This document shows positions 1 through 12,262 of a stretch of DNA of 64,000 nucleotides, one piece after another. The stretch's first letter is position 1; each line of letters starts with the position of its first letter. The notes below the pieces were generated by a model. The model searched no databases and was not told the origin of the DNA. It was given only the letters and a program-made list of their open reading frames with translations. A program made the position numbers and the translations under genes. Source of the stretch: Anas platyrhynchos (lineage: Eukaryota; Chordata; Aves; Anseriformes; Anatidae); contig NC_092611.1 of NCBI RefSeq assembly GCF_047663525.1, positions 10,019,001-10,083,000 of the forward strand, in the 5' to 3' direction.

Positions 1-530
1 CCTGCTGAATCCTGGGCAAGGTGCACGACATAGCCCAGTTCCTGCTCCATTTCCTGTAGCTGTGAGGTGACAGCCGTCGTGTCACTGCACAACACCAGCA
101 CAAACACCTGAGCCTTCCCTCAAGCTCTCCATGCAAGGATTTTAAAGCACTTTATCAACATTCACTGATTATTTGCCTTATCAGCGCTTGAGAATGAGAG
201 AAGAATCAACAGCCACAGCTGAGCTCTTACTAATAATAATTTAGTTGGGGAAATAAGAGTGAGGTTCAAGACAAAGCTTGTGCAGCCATGACTGCAGGAA
301 CCTGTCTAAAACAGCTAATGCTTTCGTGTCACTGAGTGCTCTCTCCCAGCCTCCCATTAAGCATCCCGAACAATGCTCAGGCACAAAAAATACTCCGGGG
401 AACTCACGGACAATGCAGCAGGCTGTGATGTGTGATGGGGCACCACATCCACTGGAGTTCCCATGCCGGGTGCCACAGCTCAGCGCCAGGAGGAACGTAG
501 CAGCAGTGCTCCTGCCCCCTTGAAGCAAAC
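1..530. other. Left-edge intergenic or intronic DNA
   Basis: No gene can be established here. Bases 1-60 read on the minus strand give a short open stretch behind an acceptor-like sequence; it is described as a finding because it is too short to call. By synteny DIXDC1 is expected to the left on the minus strand. The rest shows no feature I can support. Confidence 0.4.
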
Positions 531-640
531 ATAGAATCATAGAATCATAGAATATCCTGAGTTGGAAGGGACCCTTAAGGATCATCAAGTCCAACTCTTG
601 ACACCGCACAGGTCTACCCAAAACATATTAAGAACAAAGA
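531..640 (-). repeat. CR1 LINE 3' tail fragment
   Basis: The segment opens with two to three copies of the octamer whose reverse complement is ATTCTATG, the hallmark of the avian CR1 3' end. It continues with GTTGGAAGGGACCCTTAAGG and a following ATCATCAAGTCCAAC, both CR1 tail sequence. The element is inserted on the minus strand and is 5'-truncated to about 100 bp, as is usual for CR1. Confidence 0.85.
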
Positions 641-1249
641 ATTTTCTTAGAGGGAAACAGACTTAGCAATGCAATGCCTGAATATAACCAACAGAAAGGA
701 GGAAAGTTTCCCCCTTTTATTACTGCCTGAAAAAAAATACATATTTAAGGGCTACTATCTTAGGGAAAATTATACATTTTTATATTTTGTTCCACATGTA
801 AAGGATGTACAGGGGGCAGAATTCCTATGAAACGTTATGTAGAAAAGATTGCTGATTACATTGGCTCATAGTGCACATAGGGTCTAATTATCTTCTGCAT
901 TTGTGCAAGGGGAATCCAAATTCCTTTGTGTCAAATATTCAGGGTATTATTTGATTTGGTGTTAAACGACCCTGACAGCAAACACTCATAAGCAACTTTA
1001 GGAAACAATTCCCCAAACTGACATTTATATTTGGGATTTTGGGGGTAATCTGTATTTTTTTGCTCTGTCTTCTTTTGGGATTCTGGAGAAATGTCTGGTG
1101 AAAGGAGAGGTGGGGGAGTTTGGACGAGCTACCAGAATGGAAAACGGTGAGACTCCTTAAGAGACACCCCACAAGAAAGACCCCATGAAAGACTTTCATG
1201 GGGAAAGAAATGGCACAGCAGTGGCAAATGCGATATTTAAAGATGTTTT

Positions 1250-1740
1250 AAAGGCATGTAACCTGTAGGCCGATGGCTGCTGCTGTCTCTGGCGTGTCCA
1301 GGGCTGCAGGTCAGGGGTCTGAAGGCTGCCGGAGCCCAGGCCTGCTGCTGCCCCTGCTGCGGGCTGGGGCTTTTGGGGTCCACCGTGCTGGCAGCAAGAG
1401 ACGAGGGGAGCCCAGAGCGAGGACGGGAAACCGGGGAGGGGGCTGGAGCAGGAGCGGAGCAGGCCTGGGGACACCGGGGCTGCGGGGAACGGAGGGTCCC
1501 GGGGGCTGAGGAACGCCGGGGTGGCACCGAGAACCGGGAGCCGAGGCCCTGCCTGCGGCCGGCCGGCTGCGGACCCGGCCCCCGCGCGTCGCCGCTGCCA
1601 TGGGGACGGGAACGGGGCTGGGAACGGGGCGGGCCGGGCCGAGGGCTCGGCCCCCGAAAGCGAGGGCGTTTCCATGGGGGCGAGGTCCCCTGTCAGCCCC
1701 AGGAAGCCCCTGCCGCCGGGATAAAGTGCGAATTTATCAG
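1250..1740. promoter_or_regulatory. CpG island, possible upstream promoter
   Basis: About 490 bp of very GC-rich, CpG-dense DNA sits abruptly in AT-richer flanks. Open frames on both strands here are low-complexity Arg/Pro/Gly/Ala and look like composition artefacts. In the mammalian order the next gene past C11orf52 is DIXDC1, which would lie to the left on the minus strand, so this could be its promoter. No first exon with a convincing donor was found, so that assignment is inference. Confidence 0.45.
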
Positions 1741-4172
1741 TTCACGCCGAAAATCAAGTGTTTAATGTCCGAAGAGCACTTGATGCGTTTAACACTCGTT
1801 TAACCCCTAAACAGGCAACCTTGGGTAACACCGGGCATGTAGCTGGAATCTGTTAATACTCACTGCAAAATAAAGGCTTTTAGAAAAACCCTTACTCCAA
1901 AATACGTGATTTTCACATTTTAGAGATCCAAGGCCCTGATTTTCCCGGTGCCACACTGGTACAAGTCGATGCTGCATGTGCAGATTTACCCCAGGCTGTG
2001 CCCAGGAGCAGACCCAGTGCTGGGCTGTCCCCAGCCCCAGCTTGCCTGGTGGTGAGGAAAGCTCCAGTACCACAAAAAAAGACCCTTCACGGTGCTTGAC
2101 ACTGCAGTAACAGGTAGTTTCTGTCAAATTGTCTTTAAAAATGACTTGTTGGAGTCAGCACCTTCCAGAAAACCTCCCCTCTGGTGAATTATAGTCTATA
2201 TTTAATAAATGTATTACATATATATATATATATTTATTCCTGCACTGCAGAGGGCTTGGTTTGAGCTTTAACCAGTGTGCCTTTTCAGTTCTGGTACCAG
2301 CAGCTCAGTGCGAGGAGGTCCCCAGCTGCTGCTCAGCACCGGCTGGGCCTGGGGCTGTGTCCTGGGAGCCCCTCCGGTGGCTGGGCTAAGCAGGACCGAG
2401 TGCTCAGGCAGTCCCGTGTTCCCTAAATTGTCCCCCCCTGCCCATTCAGTCCTCCTCGCTACGGGTTTTTGTCCTTGGCACTCAGAAGAGCCAGCCCTCA
2501 AACAGCATAATACTGTGCCCATTGTAAATGAAGGGTCTTTTGCTGCAGGCCTTGCAATAGCCGTGCAGAGGTCAGCTCAATAGCATGGGCAAAAAAAAAA
2601 CACAGTTCAGGCAGAAAAATAAACTGTCTCCATTATTGAAAATGGAGACAAATTTCTTCTTTCTGCAAACCTTACTCTGGCCTTTTAATAGCCCTGCTGA
2701 GGTCCACTGGATAGCACAGGCAAAAAGCAGAAAAATTGTAGGATTGGTCCTTAAAACATTTTCATCTTAGTACACACTACCCGTACCAGCTTTATTTTTT
2801 GTAACGAGCAGGAACTCCTTCATGGTTTTTTTTTGTTGGTGGTGGTTTTTGTTTTTTTTTTTACATATAGCTAAACCATAATATGCAAAATGATGCATGT
2901 TTATAAAGTGTACAATGAAGTCCATTTTTCAACAATGGCAATAAACAGGTTGTTCCACGACCTGCATTTGGCTATGCAGACCATTGCTGAGGAAGAGAAC
3001 ATGCTAACCATTGATCTAGGGCCTGAGGACACTGCTTGGGAGCACTGTGCTACTGCCAATGGTGCAAATGTCAATCTCAATCCAGTGGCAGAAGCCTTTT
3101 GGACGGCTGCTGTACTGCATTACTGACATTATTTTAAACCCATAAATTCTCAAATGTGTCTTTGGGAGCTTTAGCAGAAAACACCACGTGGTATGTGCTC
3201 TGCTTTACAGGGTTTTATAACTAAGGCTGACAATACAAAATAAGAAAACACGAAGAAAAAGTCCAAAGCCTTCTCTAAAGTTGGCCAGGATTCATTCCTA
3301 GTGTCTCAGGCATGCAAACAGCTACTGTGCTCTAAGGATTGGATAACTGCCCTAAATATAGGCAGTGGCTTTTAAATGGCTGTCCTACAGATAACCTGCA
3401 AATCTGCCTTCTTTCATTGCCAGTCAGAGCCAAGAGCTCAGTGCTCACTTTTGTGCACCTTGGGCTAAGGATGCGTGTCAGTACCGCCCTTCAGCGAAAG
3501 GAATTGTTCTGTACCCTTCAGTTAATTCTGCATTTTTGGCCTTGGTCTCAGTATGCTGTGCATGGCTGTAAAACACTGCTTTTTTAGAAGAGGGATGCAC
3601 AGAGTGCATGACTGCAGCGTACAGTGGCTGGTGTTGGAGGAAAACATTGCGGCAGATACCCTTAAAACTTCCATACAATTTCCTCACAGTATCATCCCCA
3701 TATCATTCTGCACGTTGCAGAATTTTCTTAACCTCAACATAAAATCCCATGGCAACATCTCCCTTGTCCCAGTATGGACTCCTCTATCCCCTGTTCCCAA
3801 ATCTGCCGGCACAACCGCGCTTGGAACATCCTCCTGGCAGCTCCAGGCTGTGATTTTAACCATCACCAGCCAAGCAGCAGCTCTGCCTTCTCGCAGGGCA
3901 GAGAGGAGATGGGTTGCCAGCTTCAGAGGCAACATGGATTTTCCAAGGGGAAGAAGTGGCTTTTTTTTTTTGCCAGCAGAACCAGACAGGTAACTGTTCC
4001 TCGTGTGAGAATAAATACACCTCTGTCCTCTGAAGGCACACACAGGTGGAAGACACAGCCTCTCTGCTTCGCAGGCAGACACAACGTGTCCATGAGGTTA
4101 GCTCGAGTCTACGGCATCTCTAAGTCTGTGAAATCCTTTTGCTGCTGAACGAGGAGGGAGGCACCAGGCCTT
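1741..4172. other. Intergenic region left of C11orf52
   Basis: This region holds a short TA microsatellite at about 2216-2233, a diverged direct repeat near 2554 and 2688, a 9-bp-stem hairpin at 2625-2650, and poly-T/poly-A runs. A 78-codon open frame at 2890-3126 was not recognised. The 3' UTR of C11orf52 (minus strand) must occupy the right part, but no clear polyadenylation signal was fixed. Confidence 0.4.
2216..2233. repeat. TA dinucleotide microsatellite
   Basis: A run of about nine TA units embedded in AT-rich DNA. Simple sequence, likely length-variable. Confidence 0.8.
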
Positions 4173-7100
4173 TTAAACCAGAGTCCCGTTCTTACTGTCA
4201 TATTTCAGCCTGGGCCGGGGGAAGTTGAGGGTGGCATACTCTGTGGCATTCTGCATCTGCAAGTTCTTCACCTCCTCCGCGGAGCGCTCCCGGACCTTGG
4301 TGAACACCTGGATGTCTGCGTAATGAATGCTGTCGTCCTGCTTCATGTTCTTGGGTTTACTCACAGTGGCGTAGACGGGAGACTCCGAGACATTTTCGTA
4401 CGTTGGAGCCTTTGGGGAGAAAAAGCTCCAGATGGTCAGCTCTGGGCTACTGCTACACCTGCCCAGATGCCTGCATGCTGCCCCCAGCACCCCCAGCCCT
4501 CTGACATCTCCTGCTCAGAGAGACAGGTTTCATCCTACTGCTTCCACTGCACTTTTAGGGGAAAAAATCGTTTCCACATTGTTCCCAGAGCCAAACCCAG
4601 CCTACATCAGATGAGACATTTCACAGCTGTGGATAATGGCCCCACATCTCCCTGACCCCTCTAGGCCAGGAGGTGATGGTCAGCTCTGTCCTGTCAGTAT
4701 CCCGTAAGCAAAACAACTCTGGGAAGCTGTTTACCTTCCTGCCAGGCTGGTGCTGTTGGCTCTCGTGTCTCACATCGGTTCCTGAAAAAGAAACACCAGC
4801 GGATCAGGTTAACACAACTGTTTATTGTTCCATCTCTGAATTCAGAAATGCAGCATCTGGCACACGGGCTCTCTCCACTGGACGCAAATCAAATTTCCAC
4901 CCCATCTGACATCTTCAGCCCTAACGCTGTCTTTGAGGCCTGCCTCCGAGAAGAAAGCCTGGGCTTGTTTCTTTGGAAAAAATAAGGTTTCCTGGGATGA
5001 CAACATGCTGTGGACCGCAATGTTCTTGGCAGAACCTAGGAGGACTCACACAGCACAGAGAGCTTCCTTGTCAGGCCCTTGAAGAAGTCAGATCCAGTTT
5101 TAACTTTGTTATTTCCTCTGCTGCCTGCAAACATATTTTGCCCAGCATGGTCCAAAGGCCACAGGACACAACTGGGCTATGTAGGACCCCCCTTTATCCT
5201 GGGACACTGATATTCAGATGGATGTTTGTGGCACTTAGGGGAGTTTGACGCAGCTTCTGCTTTGCTGCCTCTTGAGAGCACTCACACGCTTTTCGATGTG
5301 AGACTTTGGTATTTTAAAGACACTTCTGAAGCCCCTTCCCTCCCCCTTGCCGAGCTCCATGGCATATCATACCCCTCGCTGTAAATTTTAATGAAATTTT
5401 GCCTCTTGCCTCTGCTCTTGAGAAAGGTTAGGTACAGAAGAATTTGTGAGAGCACCTCAGCCTTAGGGGTCCATTTACAGCCAGCGCTGATGAATGCCAG
5501 CTAACCAGGGGCTGATTTATGCCCCCCGTTCTTGTGCTGTAGAGCATCTTCACAAATCCTTACCTTGCTTTTCCTTCTTCCTTTTAAAAAGTGAAAGACA
5601 GTTCCTGAAATGAGAGAGAGACGTCAGCCCGGAGAAGCCCCAGCCTCTGCTCTCATAACACGCAAAACCAAATGCACCACCCCAGGGTACTGCATCCATG
5701 CTGTTTGTGGTGTCTGGGGCTGCCAGGACGCCCTGAACAGCTCCATGGGCTCCAGCCCTGCTGGTGGAATGAGGCACCCTCTGAACCTGAGCAGCTTTTG
5801 TAGGGAAAAGGTCCAAGGGAGAGACGTGGGGCTGCATATCCTTCTTTTGTGAGTCATCTACTGTGCCCTATAGACACCCACAAGGCTCCTTGCTGTCCTG
5901 CCCTGTCTGGTTGTCCCGATGGACCTGCATCAGTGTGAGTGGGAACAGATTTCACTGTGGTTTTGCAACTGCGTTTCCACAGCTCAGTGGCCAAAGATGT
6001 GGGGTGCTGAGCGTGATCTCAGCTAGCACAAAACGTTTCTCTTAGGGCCAGATGCTCTCATAGCCCCATGCCCTGTGCTTTAGCCCCTGTGCCCAAGGAA
6101 CAGCTGCACAGCCCATGTGCTGATTTAATGTTTCAGACTGTGTTTTTCCTGTTCGCAGCTTTCCACCTAAAACGCTACCAAACCAAACAAGCTGCACGCT
6201 TTATACAAGCCAAGCCAAACCCTAATCTTGTCTGTACCTGTGTGACCAGAGAGCGACAAGCCAAACACAGCTACGGCCCAGCCACAGTGCGGATGGGAGC
6301 CAAATTCCTTCCTGCTGCAACAACAGAGCCAGGAGCCAAGCTCCTATCTGCCTGGCCGAGCAGAGACGTGTCACACTCCGTGCCAGATGCACGAAGCAAA
6401 TGTTAGCCCTGCAGCACAAAGCAAATGTTATCCTTGCAGCACACTCGCATGTCTGGAGGAGAGCAGGTGCCAGCCCCTCGTGGGCTGCAGCACAGCTGAA
6501 AAGGGACAGGCAGTGCTCTGAAAGGGGCTGAAGAGCTCCCAGCTGGTACCAAGGAGCAGCGTGTGTCCCACAGGGTGTGCATTCGCCAGGCAGGTCTGCC
6601 ACAAAGCAGCCCCTGAGGCAGAGCTTTGCCTCTGTCTTCTTTTAGAGGCATTTTGGGGAGGCGGCTGGGTTGTGCAGTAATGGCTTAGGTGCTCTAATGG
6701 CAAAAGGAGAAAAGGAAAATAACGGCCAAGAACCTGGAAAACCTCTGAAATGGCTGGCAATGATTAACCAGGCCTGCTGGAGCTGGGAAGTCAAAGGCAG
6801 CCCTGGGGAGAGCTGGGGGGGCCATGCCTGTACAACAGGATCCAATGCTGCTTCTCACCCCTCTGCTGTGTCCTGCCAGCCCTCCAGTCCCTGGCAGACA
6901 AAATCTGCCAGCAAGGCAATCTTGTCTTGGGGGGGGGGGAGGGAATTTTAACTTTCAGCTCCCTCCTCCAACATCCCTGTGAGCCTGCAGGGTCTCCAGG
7001 GCCCTCCCTAGCAAGCCTTGTGTACCTCAGGCCTTTGCTTCCTTACAGTATTCAGGCAGGTTGTGCACTGTAATTAAAATAATGCCATTTGAAGTAAAAC

Positions 7101-9054
7101 TGACAGGGTCCCTTGCCTCTTTCCAGGGAGGTGGGTCCCTAAACCAGCTTTCCAAGCTGCTCTGTCTTGTTTGGGTTGTCTTTCTTTGCAGAGAGAGCAT
7201 TAGCAGGTAGTGTGTAGGCTGGAGGTACGCTGAGGCTGTCTGCAGGCTAATCGTAGCCCAGCAGGAGATGGCATCTCCTTGCCTCAGATCTGCGGTAATT
7301 AGAAAGGATGTGGCAAGGGAAACAAGAGCAGGGTAAACCTCTCCCCTCCTCTTCTCAAAACCAGGTCATATGTGTTGTAACTAACTCACAGCCTGCTAGG
7401 CTGTATTCTGCATGACAACGCACAGCGATACGCTGCTTCTCCCTTCCCTGTCTCAGCAGCATCCTGATCTCTGCCCTACACAAGGCTATGGCTTTGTGGT
7501 AATGGCTTTTCTCTGAAAATGTCAGGAACCTCCTCGGTCTCTTGCCATTTGCCCCCCCTTAAGGCACACACTTTGGCAGCGATCATGACCAGGATCTTCC
7601 ATCCAGCAGCGGGGTGCCTGCCTCCCCTGAGCCCTTTTGTGAGTCTCAGCTTTCTTTAGGAAGCCCAGCTCTTTGCTGACACAGCTGTGGTGCTGAGCAA
7701 ATACCCAAAAACACAAGCGGTTCTGATGCCTGAACTAAAATTAGGTAGCATTTTTTCCCCCTCTGTCACTGAGGTGAAGCCATGAACCATGCAAACTGCT
7801 GCAGTGGGGCTTCACTGTGCTTGGTCATGGTCCTCTGTAGGTGTCCCACAGCCCATGTTACCAACAGCACATCCCCATTTACCTTCACCCACGTATTTCC
7901 CTGTGCAGGGCAGGGAAAGATGCTCCTGGGGAGAGAGCTCTGCTTTTTTAGGGCCCCACGCAGCCCCTAAGGCAGGTGGTAGCACCCAAGTCCCTCAGGG
8001 GTGCTGGGGGCAAAAGGGTCTTTGGCCAGAGCCCTGCCCCTGCTGCCACCAGCAGAAACTCCACGCCAGCTTCTTGCTTTCTAGGCAGCCTCTGGGAATA
8101 AAATCACGCAGGACACAGCAGCCCCGGTCCCTTGGGATGGCAGAACTTGACGTTGCCCCAGAGGAGCCTGCAGGAGCCATCGCTGCTCCCCAGTCAGAGC
8201 ACAAAGCTGCTCTCCTGTTCGGCCCTGCCTGGGCGAGTGACCTCCAGATCCGGGTTTGTTCCTCCTTCAGCAGCAGCAGTGTTTGCACAGGGCCTGGCAC
8301 TGCTTGGACCTGGCAGCGCCCCACGACGTGAGAGCACCCCTGGCTCTCACCGCCCCCAGCCCTGTCCCAAGGGATGCCCCCGGTGCCTCATTTCCCCCAG
8401 TCACCGGGCAGAGGACGTAGGAAAAGGGGCTTTTGGTGGGGAGATGTCACCCACCTGCCTCCCACCTGCACTTTCTAGCCCTGAATCCCGAACTCCCTGA
8501 CCCCCCCTCCCCTGCTGCAGCCACTAGGTGATGCTGTGCCGCTTTTAATTATTAAAAAAGCGCCGGCGATTTTCGGACACTTTCGCAAAGCCGGCGCTGG
8601 AGGCAGGGAACGTCCTCCGGGCTCCGGCCGGCAGTCGCCGCTCCCCCCTCGCACCCCCCCGGCGGCTCAGCAGACCTGGCACCGCAGGATGCTCCCCCCT
8701 CTGCCCTTTTTCATCAAGAAATAGTGGGCTGGGGGGGGGGGTTAAAGGGCTGTGTCCCTCCAGGGGCACGGACCCACAGCACCAGGAGGAGCTGCCAGGG
8801 CTCCCCAAGCGGGGGCAGGAGCGGACAGGGGGTCCCCGACGAGTGCCCTGCCTCCCGGGGCTTGCTTTGCTTTGGGGGATCTGATTTTCGGTCCCTCGGC
8901 TCTTCTCAGCCCCGACCAGGGGGAAGCCGGGCTGCGGACCCCCCCAAAAAAAACTTATCGGGGTGGCGGTGGCGGTTTGGAGGGGGAGATGCCCACCCCC
9001 TGCCCGCCGCCGCCCCACTCACCGCGGGCGGCCGCAGCTGCAGCGGTTGCCCAT
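4173..9054 (-). CDS. C11orf52: C11orf52 homologue, 118 aa, four exons
   Basis: Coding exons on the minus strand are 9023-9054, 5564-5604, 4735-4781 and 4173-4409. Every junction has GT/AG and the frame closes (32+41+47+237 nt). The C-terminus reads HYADIQV, then NATEYATLNFP, then YDSKNGTLV-stop, which matches the C-terminus of human C11orf52 as I remember it. The start MGNRCSC matches human MGNRVCC. Human length is 123 aa. MGN with Cys at positions 5 and 7 is a classic N-myristoylation plus palmitoylation context, and a Lys/Arg-rich patch (FKRKKEK, about residues 17-23) follows. Tyrosines lie in TYENV, VYATV, HYADI and EYATL contexts. The function of the family is poorly known; membrane anchoring is inferred. 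The ATG of exon 1 lies in a CpG island, separated from exon 2 by a 3.4 kb intron. Confidence 0.93.
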
Positions 9055-9260
9055 GTCGCTCCCTCCTCCGCGCAGCAGGAGCGGCTTGTGGCCGGGCACA
9101 GCCCGTGTTTCCTCCTTCCCGGCCCCCGGCAGCTCCCGGGGAGTGTCTCCCTGGCTCGGGTTTCTCGCCAGCGCCGCGCCGGGGCCGTGCGTGCCATCTA
9201 CCGGGGGGCTCCGGGCTCCCGGCTGCAGCCCCAGGCTGGATCCTGCCCGTGTCCCGGCCT
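8560..9260 (-). promoter_or_regulatory. CpG island promoter of C11orf52
   Basis: GC- and CpG-rich block surrounding the C11orf52 start codon (9052-9054) and its first donor site (GTGAGT, 9022-9017). The position fits a CpG-island promoter for that gene. The open frames running through it on both strands are compositional. Confidence 0.65.
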
Positions 9261-12200
9261 TAGAAAGCTGTCCGAGGGGAAGCTTTGGGCTTGTGGGTGT
9301 GCTAAAGCCCAGCTCGCGGCGTTAAAGGTCTGCAGTGTAGCCCCCAGGCTCCCCCCTGTGCCTTTCACCCATCCTCTGTACCCAGGGGAGATCCCTCCAG
9401 CCCACGCCCTGGGCTGTGCCCCAAGGAGCTGGTTGTGGAGCTGCTGCTAAATGCTGAAGGTGCCGTGCTCGTGGTACCCTGGAGCAGAGCCCATGAGCTC
9501 CACAGGCAAGGTTTTGCAGCTCTGTGCTGGCCTCACAGGTGGCTGAGCTTTAATTCACCCTTCTGGAGGGGGAGCCAGCCCTTAGACCCCTAAAAGTGAC
9601 AGCCCCAGGCTGTGCCCCTGCTCTCGGCCAGGCTCACGGCATCGTTTGTCAGCTGCCCAAGTGCAGGGCAAAGCCTGGGGGTGTCCAGAAGTGGCAGGAG
9701 GAGAAGGGTTCTGCTGTGCATGGACCACGGGGCACTGCTGCTCTCAGCTGAGTCCTGGGTGAGCTGCACAGCCTGTCTCTGGCACTGAAATACTCTGGGC
9801 TCACCCAGCACACCCAGTACACCCAGCACCCCAGGGAGGATTGGGGGTCTGGCCAAATCAGGATTCGGTCCTGTCCCGACAGGACCCTGTCCTTGGACTC
9901 CTGCAAAGGCCAGGTGGTCTCAGGAGCCTGCATCCCCCTGGGAAAGTGCAGACTGCATGTCTTTGGGTTTGCCACAGACACTGTTGATTCAGTGAGCCCA
10001 TGTCTGTTTAGATTTCTGGGATAACTTGGTCTTTGTTTCTTTGTGGAGAAAGAAAATAAAAAGGCTGCGAGCCCATTCCCAGCAGCCCCTGACACAAGTG
10101 CTGGAGCTGCTGGTTTGAGCTCCACCAGTGAAACAGAAAGGCATCGAAAACATTGGCAGGGCTGGAGAGCACTTGGCTGCCGTTCTGCATTCCCTCTGCA
10201 GCCCCTGTCTGCGGGGCTGGGAGGCAGCCTTGGCTTCCAGAGCTCAGCAAACCCACCGGGCTCCGGCATGCACAGGGGTGAGGAGCAGCCCCCGGCCGCC
10301 ACCAGGCAGTGCCAGCACCATGCTGCCCGGGGCAGCTGTCTTCATGCTCCTGGAGACATCGTCTGGGTAGCGAGCTGTGAAGTTGGCACAGGACAAGCCT
10401 GCGAGTGCCCAGCAAAGGAGAATGAACTTGGTGGAGAGCTAAGGCAGCGCTAATGAAAGCCAGAGGGGGAAGAGAGCAGCATAGAGGCTGCTAATGCTGC
10501 ATGTTTCCACTGCAGCAGTGTTGGGGTACTGCAGGCACCGGGGGACTGGGAGCATGCCACAACAGGTGTGGTACGGGCACACAGCGAGCTGGCATCATCT
10601 CCAAAACATGAAGATGAGAGAGCTCTGAACTGATCTGGCCACTTCTCCCTTAGGATCCGCTCCGTGGTAGCCCCAGCCCAGGCCCCGTGGCTGTTTTTAG
10701 GGACCCAGGTGGGTGCTGCAGGGAGTGGGATGTGGTGTGCGCAGTGCTCGAGGCTGGTGCAGCGTGTGCCCAGCAGCATGGGGGCTGCACACAGAGCAGT
10801 TGCTTCTCGAAGGCTGGGAAATTTCTGCCCTTAGAAGCGGCCACTTCAGGTGACTGACGGCCACTAGCAGAGGGTTATCTCTTGAGTTACTACCAATAAC
10901 CTAGACAAAGCCTGTTGTAAAGGTGATTTTTATTTTGGCATCAACTGAAATGCTCTCTGGCAGCAGCTTATCTGGTCCTACAGAGTAAGGGCATCCCCCA
11001 GCGGCATGTACCACGGCTGTGGGTGATGTGCACCGGGCAGGATGGATGCTCTGTCACCCTCCTGCTCACTCCCATAGTGCTGGTGAGCAGGGCAGCTTTT
11101 CTCTTCCCTCTGACCCTCACTGCAGGCAGGGACTCCAAGGAGCAGAAAGCAGCAGTACGGAGGTTGGTGGGCGAAGGAGCAGCCTGAGCACGGCCTTTCT
11201 GGTCCTGCCCGTGCAGGAAGGCAGTGTGCAGAAACCCACAGCCCTGTCCTGGCAGGAGGAGGCTCCGGCCATAGGTCCCTGGAACTTTTCTGCCTCCCAT
11301 GGGAGGGCTGCAGCGAGCCCTGCCAGGGACCCCCATATTCGGCCAGTGACACAGCAATTTGGCTGCTTTAATTGGCACTGACGAGGATTGTGCCTGGCGC
11401 CTGCTGAGCCCTGGGGCCGGCCGAGGCAGCAGCTGCTGCCGACAGCAGCACACCCGATCCCTGGCCCAGCATCACACGGCCGTGGATAGGTTTCTCATGT
11501 AGCTGGTCGCATCACTGTGCCTGCAAAAGGGGCAAAATTCTCCCCTCTGTGGCTCCACAGAGGGTGCTGGGATGCCAGCAAGGTGTTTGGGACCTGAGCA
11601 AAGCCTTTCCCATTGGCATTTTGGGGTTTGCTCCCCTCACAAGAGCTAAAAGATTTGCATGTGAACAAGCCTCACGTCCCATGAAAGAGTGGGCTGAAGC
11701 AGGGACATGGCTTTGGTGATTATTTACTCGGGCTGACTCCATCTCCAGCTCTGGACTCTCACTGTGAGCCTCCAAAGCCCACGCCCACGGTGTGGCCAGA
11801 AGCAATGCAAACCTAGGGAAGTGACAGCAGGCCAGAGGCAGATTTATTTCTCCTTCCTCCTGAGAGCTGCAGGTGCTTTTACAGACCAATGAGAGCCGTG
11901 TGTGCACACACAGGTCATCTGCCAGCTCCAGACTGAGGCTCTGGGCTCGTTCCTTCCCTGGGGCAGGAACAGCTTTTGGGCGAGAGTCACCCTTCCCGGG
12001 CGGGGTGAGAGAAGGGCACGGTGCTCAGCCGGGCCCAGGAGAAAACTTGCATTACAGTCCCTCCCACAAACACTTCAGTCCCATGTTTTTTTCAATTCCA
12101 AACCCTTTTTTCCAACCACCAGCTGTAAGAAGCTGAAGTCTGGCATTTACATGGCTGCCTCCCAGCCCTGCTGGGTGCTGGTGGTGAGAAATCAGGGTCT

Positions 12201-12262
12201 GGCACTGTGACTCCCCTCCCTCTCCCCCCCTATCCTGCTGCTCAAGCCCAGCTTTGGGGCCT
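9261..12262. other. Intergenic region between C11orf52 and HSPB2
   Basis: About 3 kb with no exon I can support. It contains a short decameric run of CACCCAG(C/T)A-type units near 9805-9835. The left edge is C11orf52 promoter DNA and the right part is the HSPB2 3' UTR. Confidence 0.4.
11843..11848 (-). terminator. Candidate HSPB2 polyadenylation signal
   Basis: TTTATT on the plus strand gives AATAAA on the minus strand, about 415 bp downstream of the HSPB2 stop codon. It is the first canonical hexamer I noticed in that direction. No cleavage site is shown. Confidence 0.4.

Noticed and set aside
1373-1765. 130-codon GC-rich open frame and its antisense partners
   Set aside because: Low-complexity Arg/Gly/Pro/Ala composition inside a CpG island, open in several frames, with no recognisable motif.
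2890-3126. 78-codon open frame (with FHDLHLAMQTIAEEENMLT) in the intergenic region
   Set aside because: Its composition looks protein-like, but it has no splice context, promoter or match I can name. Left unannotated.
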